A stretch of 64,000 nt of DNA from Mycobacteriaceae bacterium. GTDB taxonomy: Bacteria > Actinomycetota > Actinomycetes > Mycobacteriales > Mycobacteriaceae. The notes beneath the pieces are model-generated. The model was not told where the DNA came from. It saw nothing but the letters and a program-made list of their open reading frames with translations, and searched no databases. The stretch lies in NCBI GenBank assembly GCA_028726465.1, contig JAQYQB010000010.1, forward strand, positions 62,001-126,000, given 5' to 3'. Of the stretch, positions 29,307-38,196 are shown in pieces; the first letter of the stretch is position 1; each line of letters starts with the position of its first letter. A program made the translations under genes and the position numbers.

Positions 29307-29504
29307 ATGTCACAGCAGAACCAACAGATTCACTCTGGTGGCGGCGACGACCACGATGGCTCCGCCGAAGACGGCGCCTTGGGCTCCGGCCAGGCACAGA
29401 TTTCGACCACCGGAACCGACGATCTGCTCGATGAGATCGACGGCCTGCTGGAAAACAACGCCGAGGAATTCGTCCGCCACTACGTGCAGAAGGGCGGGCA
29501 GTAG
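29307..29504 (+). CDS. pup: Prokaryotic ubiquitin-like protein Pup
   Basis: A 65-residue, mostly disordered modifier that is attached to lysines of target proteins. The C-terminal half (DDLLDEIDGLLENNAEEFVRHYVQKGGQ region) is the ARC-binding helix plus the GGQ end, which must be deamidated by Dop before ligation. The N-terminal half is polar and acidic. A GGGAAGGGAG tract precedes the ATG by about 10 bases. The stop lies only 3 bases before pafA. Identity very secure. Confidence 0.97.
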   Translation: MSQQNQQIHSGGGDDHDGSAEDGALGSGQAQISTTGTDDLLDEIDGLLENNAEEFVRHYVQKGGQ

Positions 29505-29507
29505 CCG

Positions 29508-30950
29508 GTGAGCCCGCTGTCCACCCACGGCCCGCAGCAGGCGCCCGGGCCCTTCGCGCGCCGGATTATGGGCATCGAGACCGAATACGGGCTGTTCTCC
29601 TCGTCGCCGGAGGACCGCCGCGGCCTGGACCCGGATGAGCTGGCACGCAAGCTCTTCCGCCCGGTGGTGGAGAAGTACTCGTCCTCGAATATTTTCACCG
29701 CCAATTCGTCGCGCCTCTACCTGGACGTCGGCTCGCACCCCGAGGTGGCCACGGCCGAGTGCGACAGCCTGACCCAGCTGCTCAACCACGAGCGCGCCGG
29801 CGATGCCATCGTCGATGAACTCGCCCGCGCCACCGAGGAGGAACTGCGCGCGAGCGGGGAGGCAAACGCGGTCTACCTGTTCAAGAACAACGTGGACTCG
29901 GCCGGCAATTCCTACGGTTGCCACGAGAACTACTTGGTCTCGCGCCACCTCGTGCTCAAAGAGCTGAGCACGGCGCTGCTGCCGTTTTTCATCACCCGGC
30001 AGCTCATCTGCGGCGCCGGGCGCATCAAGCCGGCGACGGGGTCTGCTCCCGCGCAGTTCGTGCTCTCGCAGCGCGCGGACCAGGTCTGGGAAGGCATTTC
30101 CTCGGCCACGACGCGCTCGCGGCCCATCATCAATACCCGCGACGAGCCGCACGGGGATTCCTCCCGCTTCCGCCGCATGCACGTCATCGTGGGTGATTCA
30201 AACATGGCGGAGCCGACCTTCGCGCTGAAGGTGGGCTCGGCCCTGCTGATGCTGGAGATGCTCGAGGCCGGCTTCGACGTGCCCAGCTTCGCTGTCAACG
30301 AGCCCATTGCCCAGATGCGCGCCATCGCCGGCGACCAGACCGGCCAGACCCCGTTGACCCTGGAGGACGGGCGCACCATCCCGGCCATCGAGGTGCAGCG
30401 CCAGCTGGTTAGCGCTGCCGCGCGCTGGATGGACGAGCGGCCCGACGAGGGCACGCCGAACAGCGAGATGCGCCGGGTCGTCGACCTGTGGGAGCGCATG
30501 GTCACGGCCGTCGAGACGCAGGACTTCAGCCAGGTCGATGAGGAGATCGACTGGGTGATCAAGAAGAAGCTGCTGGACAGCTTCCAGCAGAAGCTGGACT
30601 GCGATTGGTCGCACCCCAAGTTGGCGCAGGTCGATCTGACCTACCACGACATCCGGGCAGGGCGCGGGCTCTACAGTGTGCTGAGCCGCCGCGGCCTGGT
30701 CCGGCGGTGGACCACGGACGAGGCGATCGCCGCCGCGCGCGAGCAGGCCCCGGCCACGACTCGGGCGGCGATGCGCGGGAAATTCCTGGCCGCCGCGCGG
30801 CAGACCGGTGCCAACGTCACCGTCGACTGGACCAAGCTCAAGGTCAACCGGCCCGAGCCCCGCGTCGAGCAGTTCCTAGATCCTTTCGTCGCGGACGATC
30901 CCCGGCTTAAACCGCTGCTAGACTACATGCAGGAAAATCAAGGACACTAG
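29508..30950 (+). CDS. pafA: Pup--protein ligase
   Basis: Forms the isopeptide bond between the Pup C-terminal Glu and lysines of target proteins, using ATP. It has 480 residues, a homologue of Dop without the Dop loop. Motifs: RRIMGIETEYGLF, YLDVGSHPEVATAEC, FKNNVDSAGNSYGCHENYL, and NTRDEPHGDSSRFRRMHVIVGDSNMAE. Starts with GTG 3 bases after the pup stop; in Mtb the proteasome genes prcBA lie between these two. It is followed by pafB after 68 bases. Identity very secure. Confidence 0.96.
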   Translation: MSPLSTHGPQQAPGPFARRIMGIETEYGLFSSSPEDRRGLDPDELARKLFRPVVEKYSSSNIFTANSSRLYLDVGSHPEVATAECDSLTQLLNHERAGDAIVDELARATEEELRASGEANAVYLFKNNVDSAGNSYGCHENYLVSRHLVLKELSTALLPFFITRQLICGAGRIKPATGSAPAQFVLSQRADQVWEGISSATTRSRPIINTRDEPHGDSSRFRRMHVIVGDSNMAEPTFALKVGSALLMLEMLEAGFDVPSFAVNEPIAQMRAIAGDQTGQTPLTLEDGRTIPAIEVQRQLVSAAARWMDERPDEGTPNSEMRRVVDLWERMVTAVETQDFSQVDEEIDWVIKKKLLDSFQQKLDCDWSHPKLAQVDLTYHDIRAGRGLYSVLSRRGLVRRWTTDEAIAAAREQAPATTRAAMRGKFLAAARQTGANVTVDWTKLKVNRPEPRVEQFLDPFVADDPRLKPLLDYMQENQGH

Positions 30951-31018
30951 GCAGGCACTGCCCAGCCGGCGAAACCGGCCGGCGTGCTCGTGCCACGGGG
31001 AAGGAGAGCGGAGAGAAC

Positions 31019-32059
31019 TTGGCTGGTGCTACCGTCACGCAGGGCTCGCGCCGCGACAAGGCCGTCGAGCGTTTGACCAATCTCTGCTTCGCCCTCCACG
31101 GCGCCGCCTCGAACGGCGGCAGCCCCGACCGCTCCGCCGCGTGGATCCGCTCCCACGTGGCGGGCTACCAGGACCTGGGCGACGAGGCCTTCCACAAGCA
31201 ACTCAGCCGCGACATCCGCAGCCTGCAGCGCGCCGGCGTGCCGGTTATCCAGTCGGCGTCCAAAACCAGCGGGGGACTCGGCGAAGAGCGCAGCCAGTCT
31301 GTCTACCGCATGCAGCAGGCCGACTACCAGCTAGCCGAGGTCGAGTTCACCCCGGAGGAGGCCATGGTCCTGGGCGTGGCCGCCGGAATGGGGCAGCCGG
31401 GCGGGCTGAGCTCGTTCTCCTCGTCCGCGTGGACGAAGATCGCGGCCTCCGGGGCCTCCCGCGACCTAAGCGGCGCTCCGGTCTACACCGCGGACAATGA
31501 CCTGACCCGCCTGGATCCAAACATCGTGCGCGACATCCTGACCACCGTGCGCAAGGGGCTGCGGATCAACTTCACCTACGTGCCCGGACCGCAGCAAAGC
31601 GCCCAGTCCCGTTCCATGGACCCGTGGGGGCTGGTGACCCTGCACAACCGCGTCTACCTGGTGGGCTGGGATAACGATCGCGGTGCGCCCCGCGCCTTCC
31701 GGCTGCTGCGGGTCACCGAGATCCGCGCGACCCGGCAGACCCCGGAACACGGCGAGCCCACCCAGTCCCTGCAGGAGGTCGTGGAAGCCTCCCTTAACCG
31801 GGACGTCGTCGAGCGCGCCGTCCTGCGCATCCCCGCTGGCAAAGCCGGGGAGCTGGAAGCCCTCGGCACGCCGGGCCCCGACGGCACCGTGGTGATAGAA
31901 GAAATCTCGCGCGACTTCCTCGTGCGCACGGCCGCCGGTTACGCCGCGGACGTGGAGGTGCTCGAGCCGGCCAGCGTGCGCGAGGACATCGCCGCGCTGC
32001 TGCGCGCGGCTGCCGCCACCGCTTCCCAGGACAACCAGGATGAGGAGGCCCGCTACTAA
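31019..32059 (+). CDS. pafB: WYL-domain transcription activator subunit PafB
   Basis: Partner of PafC in the PafBC complex that activates LexA/RecA-independent DNA damage genes in mycobacteria. It has 346 residues. The N-terminal winged helix (ERLTNLCFALHG... DIRSLQRAGVPV) binds DNA. The WYL domain follows, around DPWGLVTLHNRVYLVGWDNDRG, and the C-terminal WCX extension lies near 235-330. It starts with TTG; GGAG lies about 5 bases upstream. Its TAA overlaps the pafC start by one base. Identity secure from sequence and location. Confidence 0.92.
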   Translation: MAGATVTQGSRRDKAVERLTNLCFALHGAASNGGSPDRSAAWIRSHVAGYQDLGDEAFHKQLSRDIRSLQRAGVPVIQSASKTSGGLGEERSQSVYRMQQADYQLAEVEFTPEEAMVLGVAAGMGQPGGLSSFSSSAWTKIAASGASRDLSGAPVYTADNDLTRLDPNIVRDILTTVRKGLRINFTYVPGPQQSAQSRSMDPWGLVTLHNRVYLVGWDNDRGAPRAFRLLRVTEIRATRQTPEHGEPTQSLQEVVEASLNRDVVERAVLRIPAGKAGELEALGTPGPDGTVVIEEISRDFLVRTAAGYAADVEVLEPASVREDIAALLRAAAATASQDNQDEEARY

Positions 32060-33015
32060 TGGCCGACGCACCCCAGAAACTGCACGCCCTGGTCCAGTCC
32101 CTGAACTTGATCCCCTATTTCCGTAGCCACCCCAAGGCCACGCTCATGGAGGCCGCCCAGGACCTCGGCATGGACGTGGCCGAGCTCAACAGCGCGCTCA
32201 ACCGCCTTTTTTGTTCCGGGGTGGGGCAGCGCACCGAGGATCTGATCGACATCAGCTTCGGCTACCGCGAAGGCGTGACCATCGTGGACGACCAAGGGCT
32301 CAACCAGGCGCTGCGGCTTACCCCCACGGAAGCCGGCGCCCTGCTGCTGACGCTGGAGTCGCTGGAGTCCATGCCCGGGCTCATCGACACGGCCGCGGTC
32401 CAAAGCGCAGCGGAGAAGGTCCGCGGCATCATGGACGATAAGACCCGCGCTATCTACGACTCCATCGCCCAGCCGGAGGAGGCCGAGTCGGCCGCGCAGG
32501 TGGCCGCGGCCCGGGCTATTGAGACCAAGCGGCAACTCCGGCTGCGCTACTGGTCGGCCAGCTCCAACGAGGAGCGCACCCGGACCGTCCACCCGGCCCG
32601 CATCTTCATCTTCGACTCGCAGGTTTACCTGGTGGCCTGGGAAGAAGACAAGGGGGAGCACCGGCGCTTCCGCATGGACCGGATCCGCCAGGCCACGGTC
32701 TTGGACGAGGAGGCCCAGCCCCATCTGCGGCAGCTGGATTTCGATCCGCGGGACCCCTTCGGGCTAGCGGACAGTGACAGAGCCCATATTGAGCTGAAGA
32801 AGGAAGCCACCTGGCTGGCCGATGACTACGACATCCGGTTGGGCGAGGATCTCGGAAACGGCTACGTAGCAGCCTCTATGCCCATCGGATCGGTGGAGTG
32901 GTTCGCGCGGTTTGCTGTCGGGCATGCTGACAGGTTCCGGGTAATTGGCCCAGATTCGGTTAAGAATGCTATTGCGCACGCCAGCGAAGCGGGCCTGCAG
33001 AGATATACTGACTAA
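32059..33015 (+). CDS. pafC: WYL-domain transcription activator subunit PafC
   Basis: Second half of the PafBC activator. It has 318 residues: an N-terminal winged helix (LIPYFRSHPKATLMEAAQDLGM), a WYL domain around HPARIFIFDSQVYLVAWEEDKGEHRRFRMDRI, and a WCX tail. Its start overlaps the pafB stop (TAATG), which favours equal production of both subunits. tatA follows after 103 bases. Identity secure. Confidence 0.92.
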   Translation: MADAPQKLHALVQSLNLIPYFRSHPKATLMEAAQDLGMDVAELNSALNRLFCSGVGQRTEDLIDISFGYREGVTIVDDQGLNQALRLTPTEAGALLLTLESLESMPGLIDTAAVQSAAEKVRGIMDDKTRAIYDSIAQPEEAESAAQVAAARAIETKRQLRLRYWSASSNEERTRTVHPARIFIFDSQVYLVAWEEDKGEHRRFRMDRIRQATVLDEEAQPHLRQLDFDPRDPFGLADSDRAHIELKKEATWLADDYDIRLGEDLGNGYVAASMPIGSVEWFARFAVGHADRFRVIGPDSVKNAIAHASEAGLQRYTD

Positions 33016-33118
33016 TTAGCCGCTGGCAACCTTTAGCGAGTAACCAGCGAATGCGTTAGGCTCTTAGGGGCAAAATCGCCGCTCCGCGGCGCCTGTGGAG
33101 GAGAAAGAGAGAAATACT

Positions 33119-33430
33119 ATGACGGTCGGACCCGCCCAAATTGCCATTATCATTCTGCTGATCGTGCTGCTTTTCGGCGCGAAGAAGCTGCCGGATCTGG
33201 CCCGCTCGATGGGTCGTTCGATGCGCATCTTCAAGTCGGAGGTCCACGAGATGGGCAACGACGACCAGCGCTACCAGGACGAGCAGCAGCAGCGCCAGCA
33301 ACAGCAGGGCCAGATCAGCCAGACCCCGGCTAGCCAGCAGCAGTCGGACGAGGACTTCTGGAACAGCCCGCAGATGCAGCCGCGCTACGACCAGAACAAC
33401 CAGCAGGCACCGCGTCCTGACAATCAGTAA
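33119..33430 (+). CDS. tatA: Twin-arginine translocase subunit TatA
   Basis: Pore-forming subunit of the Tat system that exports folded proteins. It has 103 residues. One N-terminal membrane helix ([25 protein letters not shown]) carries the family FGxKKLPDLA hinge. An amphipathic helix ([14 protein letters not shown]) and a Gln-rich soluble tail follow. The ATG at 33119 has AGAGAG 7 bases upstream. tatC follows after 70 bases; no tatB gene is seen here. Identity very secure. Confidence 0.95.
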   Translation: MTVGPAQIAIIILLIVLLFGAKKLPDLARSMGRSMRIFKSEVHEMGNDDQRYQDEQQQRQQQQGQISQTPASQQQSDEDFWNSPQMQPRYDQNNQQAPRPDNQ

Positions 33431-33500
33431 AGTCCCCACCCGCCCGTTCGCGGGAGCTGTTCGTCTTGTGTCGTGCTAACCAGGAAGTGTTCTAGAAGCG

Positions 33501-34646
33501 ATGTCACCTAGCCCGAAGGGTTCTGAAGGTTCGCGGCCCCTACCGCAACCCAGTGCTCGCGCCGGCGCACCGGCGCGCCGTCAACGGCAGCGCGGAGGCG
33601 CGTGGGCACGCCTGAAGAAGGCACAGGAGGCCCGCCGGGCGCGCAAGAACCCGACGGGGGAGATGACGCTCATCGAGCACCTCCAGGAGCTGCGCCGGCG
33701 CATTGTCTACTCGCTGCTCGCCCTGGTGGTCGGCACGATCATTGGTTTCCTCTGGTACCAAAACGCCCCGTTCGGCTGGTCCACCCTGGGCGAGATCCTC
33801 CGCGAGCCTTATTGCTCTTTGCCGGCGGACAAGCGCGCCGACTTCACCAACGACGGCACCTGCCGCCTGCTGGCCACGACCCCGTTCGAGATGCTCATGC
33901 TGCGCATCAAGGTCGGCGCCCTGGCCGGCGCGGTCATCTCTTCGCCCGTCTGGCTCTACCAGGTGTGGGCGTTTATCGTGCCGGGCCTGCACAAGAAGGA
34001 AAAGCGCTACACCTTCATGTTCGTCAGCGTCGCCGGCGTGCTCTTCGTCGCCGGCGCCGCGCTGGCGTATTTCGTCCTCTCCGAGGGCCTGGAGTTCCTG
34101 ATGTCCGTCGGCGCGGAATACCAGACCGCCGCGCTGACCGGTAACGAGTACTTCGGTTTGATGCTGACCATGCTCATCCTCTTCGGCATCGCCTTCGAGG
34201 TCCCGCTGATCATCATCGCGCTCAACCTGGTCGGCGTGCTCGAGTACGAGCACGTCAAGGGCAAGCGCCGCATCCTGTTCATCATTGTGATGATCATCTC
34301 CGCCTTTATCACCCCGGCCGACCCTTACTCGCTCATTGCCTTGTCCGCGGCCCTGTGGATCCTCATCGAGTCGGCTTTCCAGTTCTGCCGCATCAACGAC
34401 AAGCGCCGCAACCGCCAGCGCCCGGAGTGGATGGACCTAGACGACGAGCAGGCCTCGCCGCTGGGCCCCGGCCCGGGGGCGGTGGGGCCGGCCGAACCGG
34501 TACCCGCGCCCACCCCGGTCAACCCGCCGAGCAGCCATCCCAGCGCCCCGGCGCCCGCGCGTCCGTTAAGCGCCCAGCCGCAGCAAGGCAGCCGCCAGGC
34601 CCGCCCGCAGCAGCCGCAGGCCGGCTTCTTCGACGACGTGCTCTAG
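33501..34646 (+). CDS. tatC: Sec-independent translocase subunit TatC with long tails
   Basis: The receptor subunit for twin-arginine signal peptides. It has 381 residues with six membrane segments between about residues 65 and 295. Motifs: MTLIEHLQELRRRIVYS (signal-peptide-binding N-terminus), the first periplasmic loop with two Cys, and FGIAFEVPLIIIALNLVG with the conserved Glu. A 53-residue basic N-terminal extension precedes the core. An ~80-residue Pro/Ala/Gln tail follows it. The start is not certain: the ATG at 33663 would remove the extension but lacks a clear ribosome binding site. Identity very secure. Confidence 0.94.
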   Translation: MSPSPKGSEGSRPLPQPSARAGAPARRQRQRGGAWARLKKAQEARRARKNPTGEMTLIEHLQELRRRIVYSLLALVVGTIIGFLWYQNAPFGWSTLGEILREPYCSLPADKRADFTNDGTCRLLATTPFEMLMLRIKVGALAGAVISSPVWLYQVWAFIVPGLHKKEKRYTFMFVSVAGVLFVAGAALAYFVLSEGLEFLMSVGAEYQTAALTGNEYFGLMLTMLILFGIAFEVPLIIIALNLVGVLEYEHVKGKRRILFIIVMIISAFITPADPYSLIALSAALWILIESAFQFCRINDKRRNRQRPEWMDLDDEQASPLGPGPGAVGPAEPVPAPTPVNPPSSHPSAPAPARPLSAQPQQGSRQARPQQPQAGFFDDVL

Positions 34647-34653
34647 GGCCGGG

Positions 34654-34659
34654 TAAGCT
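34654..34659 (+). promoter_or_regulatory. -10 box of helY, probably leaderless
   Basis: TAAGCT ends 8 bases before the ATG at 34668. It would give helY its own promoter although the gene is only 21 bases from tatC. Confidence 0.4.
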
Positions 34660-34667
34660 GGGCGGCT

Positions 34668-37445
34668 ATGACGCAGTCGCATCTGGAATACTTCTCGCAC
34701 AACCTGTCCTATTCGCTCGATGAGTTCCAGCTACTCGGCTGCCAGGCGGTAGAGCGCGGAAGCGGCGTGCTGGTCTGCGCGCCGACCGGCGCCGGCAAAA
34801 CCGTCGTCGGCGAATTCGCGGTCTCCCTGGCGCTGTCCCGGGGGACTAAGTGCTTTTACACCACCCCGATTAAGGCGCTGAGCAACCAGAAGTATCACGA
34901 CCTGGTCGACCAGCACGGCGAGGACGCCGTCGGCCTGCTCACCGGGGATGTCTCCATCAACGGCGACGCGGAGATAGTCGTGATGACCACCGAGGTGCTG
35001 CGCAACATGATCTACGCGAAGTCGCCCGCGCTGGATCGCCTAAGCCACGTGGTCATGGATGAGATCCACTTCCTGGCGGATGCCTCCCGCGGCGCGGTCT
35101 GGGAAGAAGTGATTCTGAACCTGGACGAGTATGTCTCCATCATCGGGCTGTCCGCCACGGTGTCGAACTCGGAGGAGTTCGGACGCTGGCTGCGCGCCGT
35201 GCGCGGCGAGACCGAAGTCATCGTCTCCGAGCACCGCCCGGTGCCGCTGGATCAGTGGATGATGATCGGCCGTCAGGTCTATTCTCTCTTCGAACCCGGC
35301 ACCGACGGGGAGGTCAACCACGAGCTTCTCCGCCGCGTCCGCCGGCTGGAGGCAGGCGATACGGACGAGGGCCGCGCGGACTACCAGTCGGGGAAGGGCT
35401 TTCGGGCGCGCTCGGGCGGCGGCCGCAGCGGCGCACGACGCCCCCAGGACCGCTACCGCCCGTTGGGCCGCCCGGAGGTGCTGAAGGCCCTGCAGGGCAA
35501 GGACATGCTGCCGGCGATTACCTTCATCTTCTCCCGGGCCGGCTGCGACGGCGCGCTCTACCAGTGCCTGCGCTCCCGGATGAGCCTGACCACCCCGGAG
35601 GAGGCCGCCGAGATCGTCGAGACGGTCAACGCCGGCGTCGAGGGGATCCCGGAAGAAGACCTGGAGGTGCTGAACTTTAAGTCCTGGCGCACAGCCTTGA
35701 GCCGCGGTTTCGCCGCCCACCACGCCGGGATGCTGCCGGCCTTCCGTCACATCGTCGAAGACCTCTTCGTCCGCGGGTTGGTGCGCGCGGTCTTCGCCAC
35801 GGAGACGCTGGCGCTAGGAATTAACATGCCGGCGCGCACGGTGGTGCTGGAAAAGCTCATCAAGTTCAACGGCGAGGCCCACGTGGACCTCACCCCGGGC
35901 CAGTACACGCAGCTGACCGGCCGCGCCGGCCGCCGCGGCATCGACACGCTGGGCAACGCCGTGGTCCAGTGGGCCCCGGCGATGGATCCGCACTACGTCG
36001 CGGGTCTGGCCTCCACGCGCACCTACCCGCTGGTCTCCACCTTCGAGCCCGGCTACAACATGGCCATCAACCTGCTGGGCATGCTCGGCTTCGAGGATTC
36101 GCTGCGCCTGATGGAAAAGTCCTTCGCGCAGTTCCAGGCCGACGGCTCCGTGGTCGAGGAAACCCGCGAGGTCGAAAAGGCCGAGCACCGCGCCCGCCAG
36201 CTGCGCGAGCAGCTCGACGAGTTAATCAGTGCGCTGGCCCCGCCGGCCAGCGATGCCACCACCGCCCGCCAGGAGCTGCTGGACTATATCCAGCTGCGCC
36301 AGGAGCTGACCGCGGAGGAACGCTCCTCCCAGGTCAGCGGCAAGCAGGAACGCTCCAAGGAGGTCACCACGGTCCTGGCCAAGCTGCAGGTCGGCGACGT
36401 CATCGCCCTGGCCACCAAGAAGCAGCCGTTGCTGGCGGTGGTCAATACGCCCGCCAACCAGACCAAGGATCCGCGCCCGTGGGTGACCACGGAAGGCGGC
36501 TGGTCGGGCCGTATCGATGCCTCCGGGATCGCCAACCCGCCCATCGTGGTCGGCCACATGAAGCTGCCTAGGCGCGTGACCAAGGCGCCGCGCAAGTCCG
36601 CGGGCTACGTGCAGAAACTCTTCCAGCGCAACAAGTACCCGCGGCCAAAGAAGATGCGCCTGACCCCGCGCCACCGGCCCAACAAGAAGGTGGGGCAGCT
36701 GCGCGATGCCATCCGGCAGCACCCAGTCCACGCCTGGCCCGCCACGGACCGGGAACAGCTGGCCAGCATGGCCCACAAGCTGGCCCGGCGCGAGAAGGAC
36801 GCGGAGAAGCTGCGCGCCAAGATCACCCAGGCCACCGACACCCTGGGCCGCACCTTCGAGCGCATCGTCGACCTGCTGTCCGAGATGGACTACGTCGAAT
36901 TCGTCGGCGCGGGCGAGGACCGGCACTCGGAGATCACCGACGAGGGCGAGCGCCTGGCCAAGATCCACAACGAGTCGGATCTCCTGGTCGCGCAGTGCCT
37001 CAAGCGCGGGATCTGGAACGACCTGGACCCGGCGGAGCTGGCCGGCGTGGTCTCCCTGTGCACCTTTGAAAACCGCAAGGCCACCCGCGGCGAGCCGGAA
37101 GCCGCCACCGACGCGATGGCCGATGCGATGAACGCCACCTGGCGCATCTACACCGAGCTGGTCGCCGACGAGCAGCGCCACCGCCTGCCGGTCACGCGCG
37201 AGCCGGAGGCCGGCTTCGCCCTGGCGATGCACCAGTGGGCCGCCGGCGCCCCGCTGGGCTACTGCCTGGCCGCGGCGGCCGAGTGCGGCGCGGAGTTGAC
37301 CCCCGGCGACTTCGTTCGCTGGTGCCGCCAGGTGGTGGATCTGCTCCAGCAGGTCGCCAAGACCGGCTACGAGGACGGTATCCGGGCCAACGCCCGCCGG
37401 GCCATGGACGCTATCCAGCGCGGCGTGGTGGCCATCGGCGCTTAA
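34668..37445 (+). CDS. helY: Ski2/Mtr4-like DEAD/DEAH helicase (HelY)
   Basis: A 925-residue superfamily 2 helicase, probably acting on RNA. Motif I is APTGAGKT, motif II MDEIHFLAD, motif III LSATVSNSEEFG, motif VI QLTGRAGRRG. An Arg/Gly-rich insert lies near 230-265, and a DSHCT-type C-terminal domain near 740-925. It sits directly after tatC, the same order as in Mtb (Rv2092c). Role in RNA turnover is inferred from the family. Family very secure. Confidence 0.94.
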   Translation: MTQSHLEYFSHNLSYSLDEFQLLGCQAVERGSGVLVCAPTGAGKTVVGEFAVSLALSRGTKCFYTTPIKALSNQKYHDLVDQHGEDAVGLLTGDVSINGDAEIVVMTTEVLRNMIYAKSPALDRLSHVVMDEIHFLADASRGAVWEEVILNLDEYVSIIGLSATVSNSEEFGRWLRAVRGETEVIVSEHRPVPLDQWMMIGRQVYSLFEPGTDGEVNHELLRRVRRLEAGDTDEGRADYQSGKGFRARSGGGRSGARRPQDRYRPLGRPEVLKALQGKDMLPAITFIFSRAGCDGALYQCLRSRMSLTTPEEAAEIVETVNAGVEGIPEEDLEVLNFKSWRTALSRGFAAHHAGMLPAFRHIVEDLFVRGLVRAVFATETLALGINMPARTVVLEKLIKFNGEAHVDLTPGQYTQLTGRAGRRGIDTLGNAVVQWAPAMDPHYVAGLASTRTYPLVSTFEPGYNMAINLLGMLGFEDSLRLMEKSFAQFQADGSVVEETREVEKAEHRARQLREQLDELISALAPPASDATTARQELLDYIQLRQELTAEERSSQVSGKQERSKEVTTVLAKLQVGDVIALATKKQPLLAVVNTPANQTKDPRPWVTTEGGWSGRIDASGIANPPIVVGHMKLPRRVTKAPRKSAGYVQKLFQRNKYPRPKKMRLTPRHRPNKKVGQLRDAIRQHPVHAWPATDREQLASMAHKLARREKDAEKLRAKITQATDTLGRTFERIVDLLSEMDYVEFVGAGEDRHSEITDEGERLAKIHNESDLLVAQCLKRGIWNDLDPAELAGVVSLCTFENRKATRGEPEAATDAMADAMNATWRIYTELVADEQRHRLPVTREPEAGFALAMHQWAAGAPLGYCLAAAAECGAELTPGDFVRWCRQVVDLLQQVAKTGYEDGIRANARRAMDAIQRGVVAIGA

Positions 37446-37479
37446 GGCCTCACCAGCGACTCACTACAGCGCTTGGTTC

Positions 37480-38175
37480 CTATACAAACCGTGGTTCGGC
37501 GCACAGAGCCTCGGCAGCGGCGCGGATGGCCGGCAGGTGCGGTGCGAGGACGCTGACGGTCGCGACTCCGAGGTTGGTCCCGAAGGGATCCGCGATAAGT
37601 GACTGCGTGGCGACGATCGTGCCGTCCGCGATGACCGGCCCGCCGGAGTCGCCCTTGACCGCCGGGGGAGCGTTGCGCACCAAGGCCGCGGGCCGCACGA
37701 CGGTACGCAGGTTGCGCCCGATCGCTACGGGAAGGCCGAGGAGGACCCGTCCCCAGCGGGGTTGGGCCTCCTGGCGCCCGGTGGCCCCGCCCAGCCCGCC
37801 AAAGCCGTAGGTGGTGACCTCCTGGCCCCAGTGCGGCCGAGCCGCAGACAGGCCGAGCAGCGCGGGGACTTCTACTGGGTGGTGCAGGAGGGCGAGGGCA
37901 CAGTCGCTGCCGTCGATGGTGCGCACCGCCAAGATCCGGCGGCGCCACTTCTTGCCGCCGCTAAACCCGTTGACGTGGTACCCGCGCCGCGGGGCAGTGC
38001 GGAAGAAGTGCGCGCAGGTCAGCACCAGGCGCGTGCTTCTGGGCCCGGCGGCAGAATGAACGGTGCCGCTGTGGGGCTCGGCGATGAGCACGCCGGTGCA
38101 GACCCGGTTGCGCTCGTTAAGGCGCACGGTGGTGGAGCTGGCAATTTCTTCCCACTGGTCGAAGGAGTCATTCAT
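37480..38175 (-). CDS. Trypsin-like serine protease, apparently without signal peptide
   Basis: A 231-residue S1-family protease. The triad is visible as His56 (TCAHFF), Asp91 (DGSDCALAL) and Ser177 (KGDSGGPV), with Cys26 and Cys54 as a possible disulfide. The N-terminus (MNDSFDQWEEIASSTT) is polar and shows no export signal, although corynebacterial relatives are usually secreted. The next in-frame starts do not add one. It is divergent from the prolidase gene across 21 bases. Either it is a cytoplasmic enzyme or a signal has been lost. Family secure, location unresolved. Confidence 0.85.
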   Translation of the reverse strand: MNDSFDQWEEIASSTTVRLNERNRVCTGVLIAEPHSGTVHSAAGPRSTRLVLTCAHFFRTAPRRGYHVNGFSGGKKWRRRILAVRTIDGSDCALALLHHPVEVPALLGLSAARPHWGQEVTTYGFGGLGGATGRQEAQPRWGRVLLGLPVAIGRNLRTVVRPAALVRNAPPAVKGDSGGPVIADGTIVATQSLIADPFGTNLGVATVSVLAPHLPAIRAAAEALCAEPRFV

Positions 38176-38182
38176 GGGCGGT

Positions 38183-38188
38183 TACACT
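38183..38188 (+). promoter_or_regulatory. -10 box of the prolidase gene, probably leaderless
   Basis: TACACT ends 8 bases before the ATG at 38197, inside the 21-base gap to the divergent protease gene. Confidence 0.4.
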
Positions 38189-38196
38189 GTTGTCCT

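Noticed and set aside
33663..34646. Shorter TatC beginning at MTLIEHLQ
   Set aside because: Plausible by homology, but the ATG lacks a ribosome binding site and the upstream region has coding character; kept as an alternative only.
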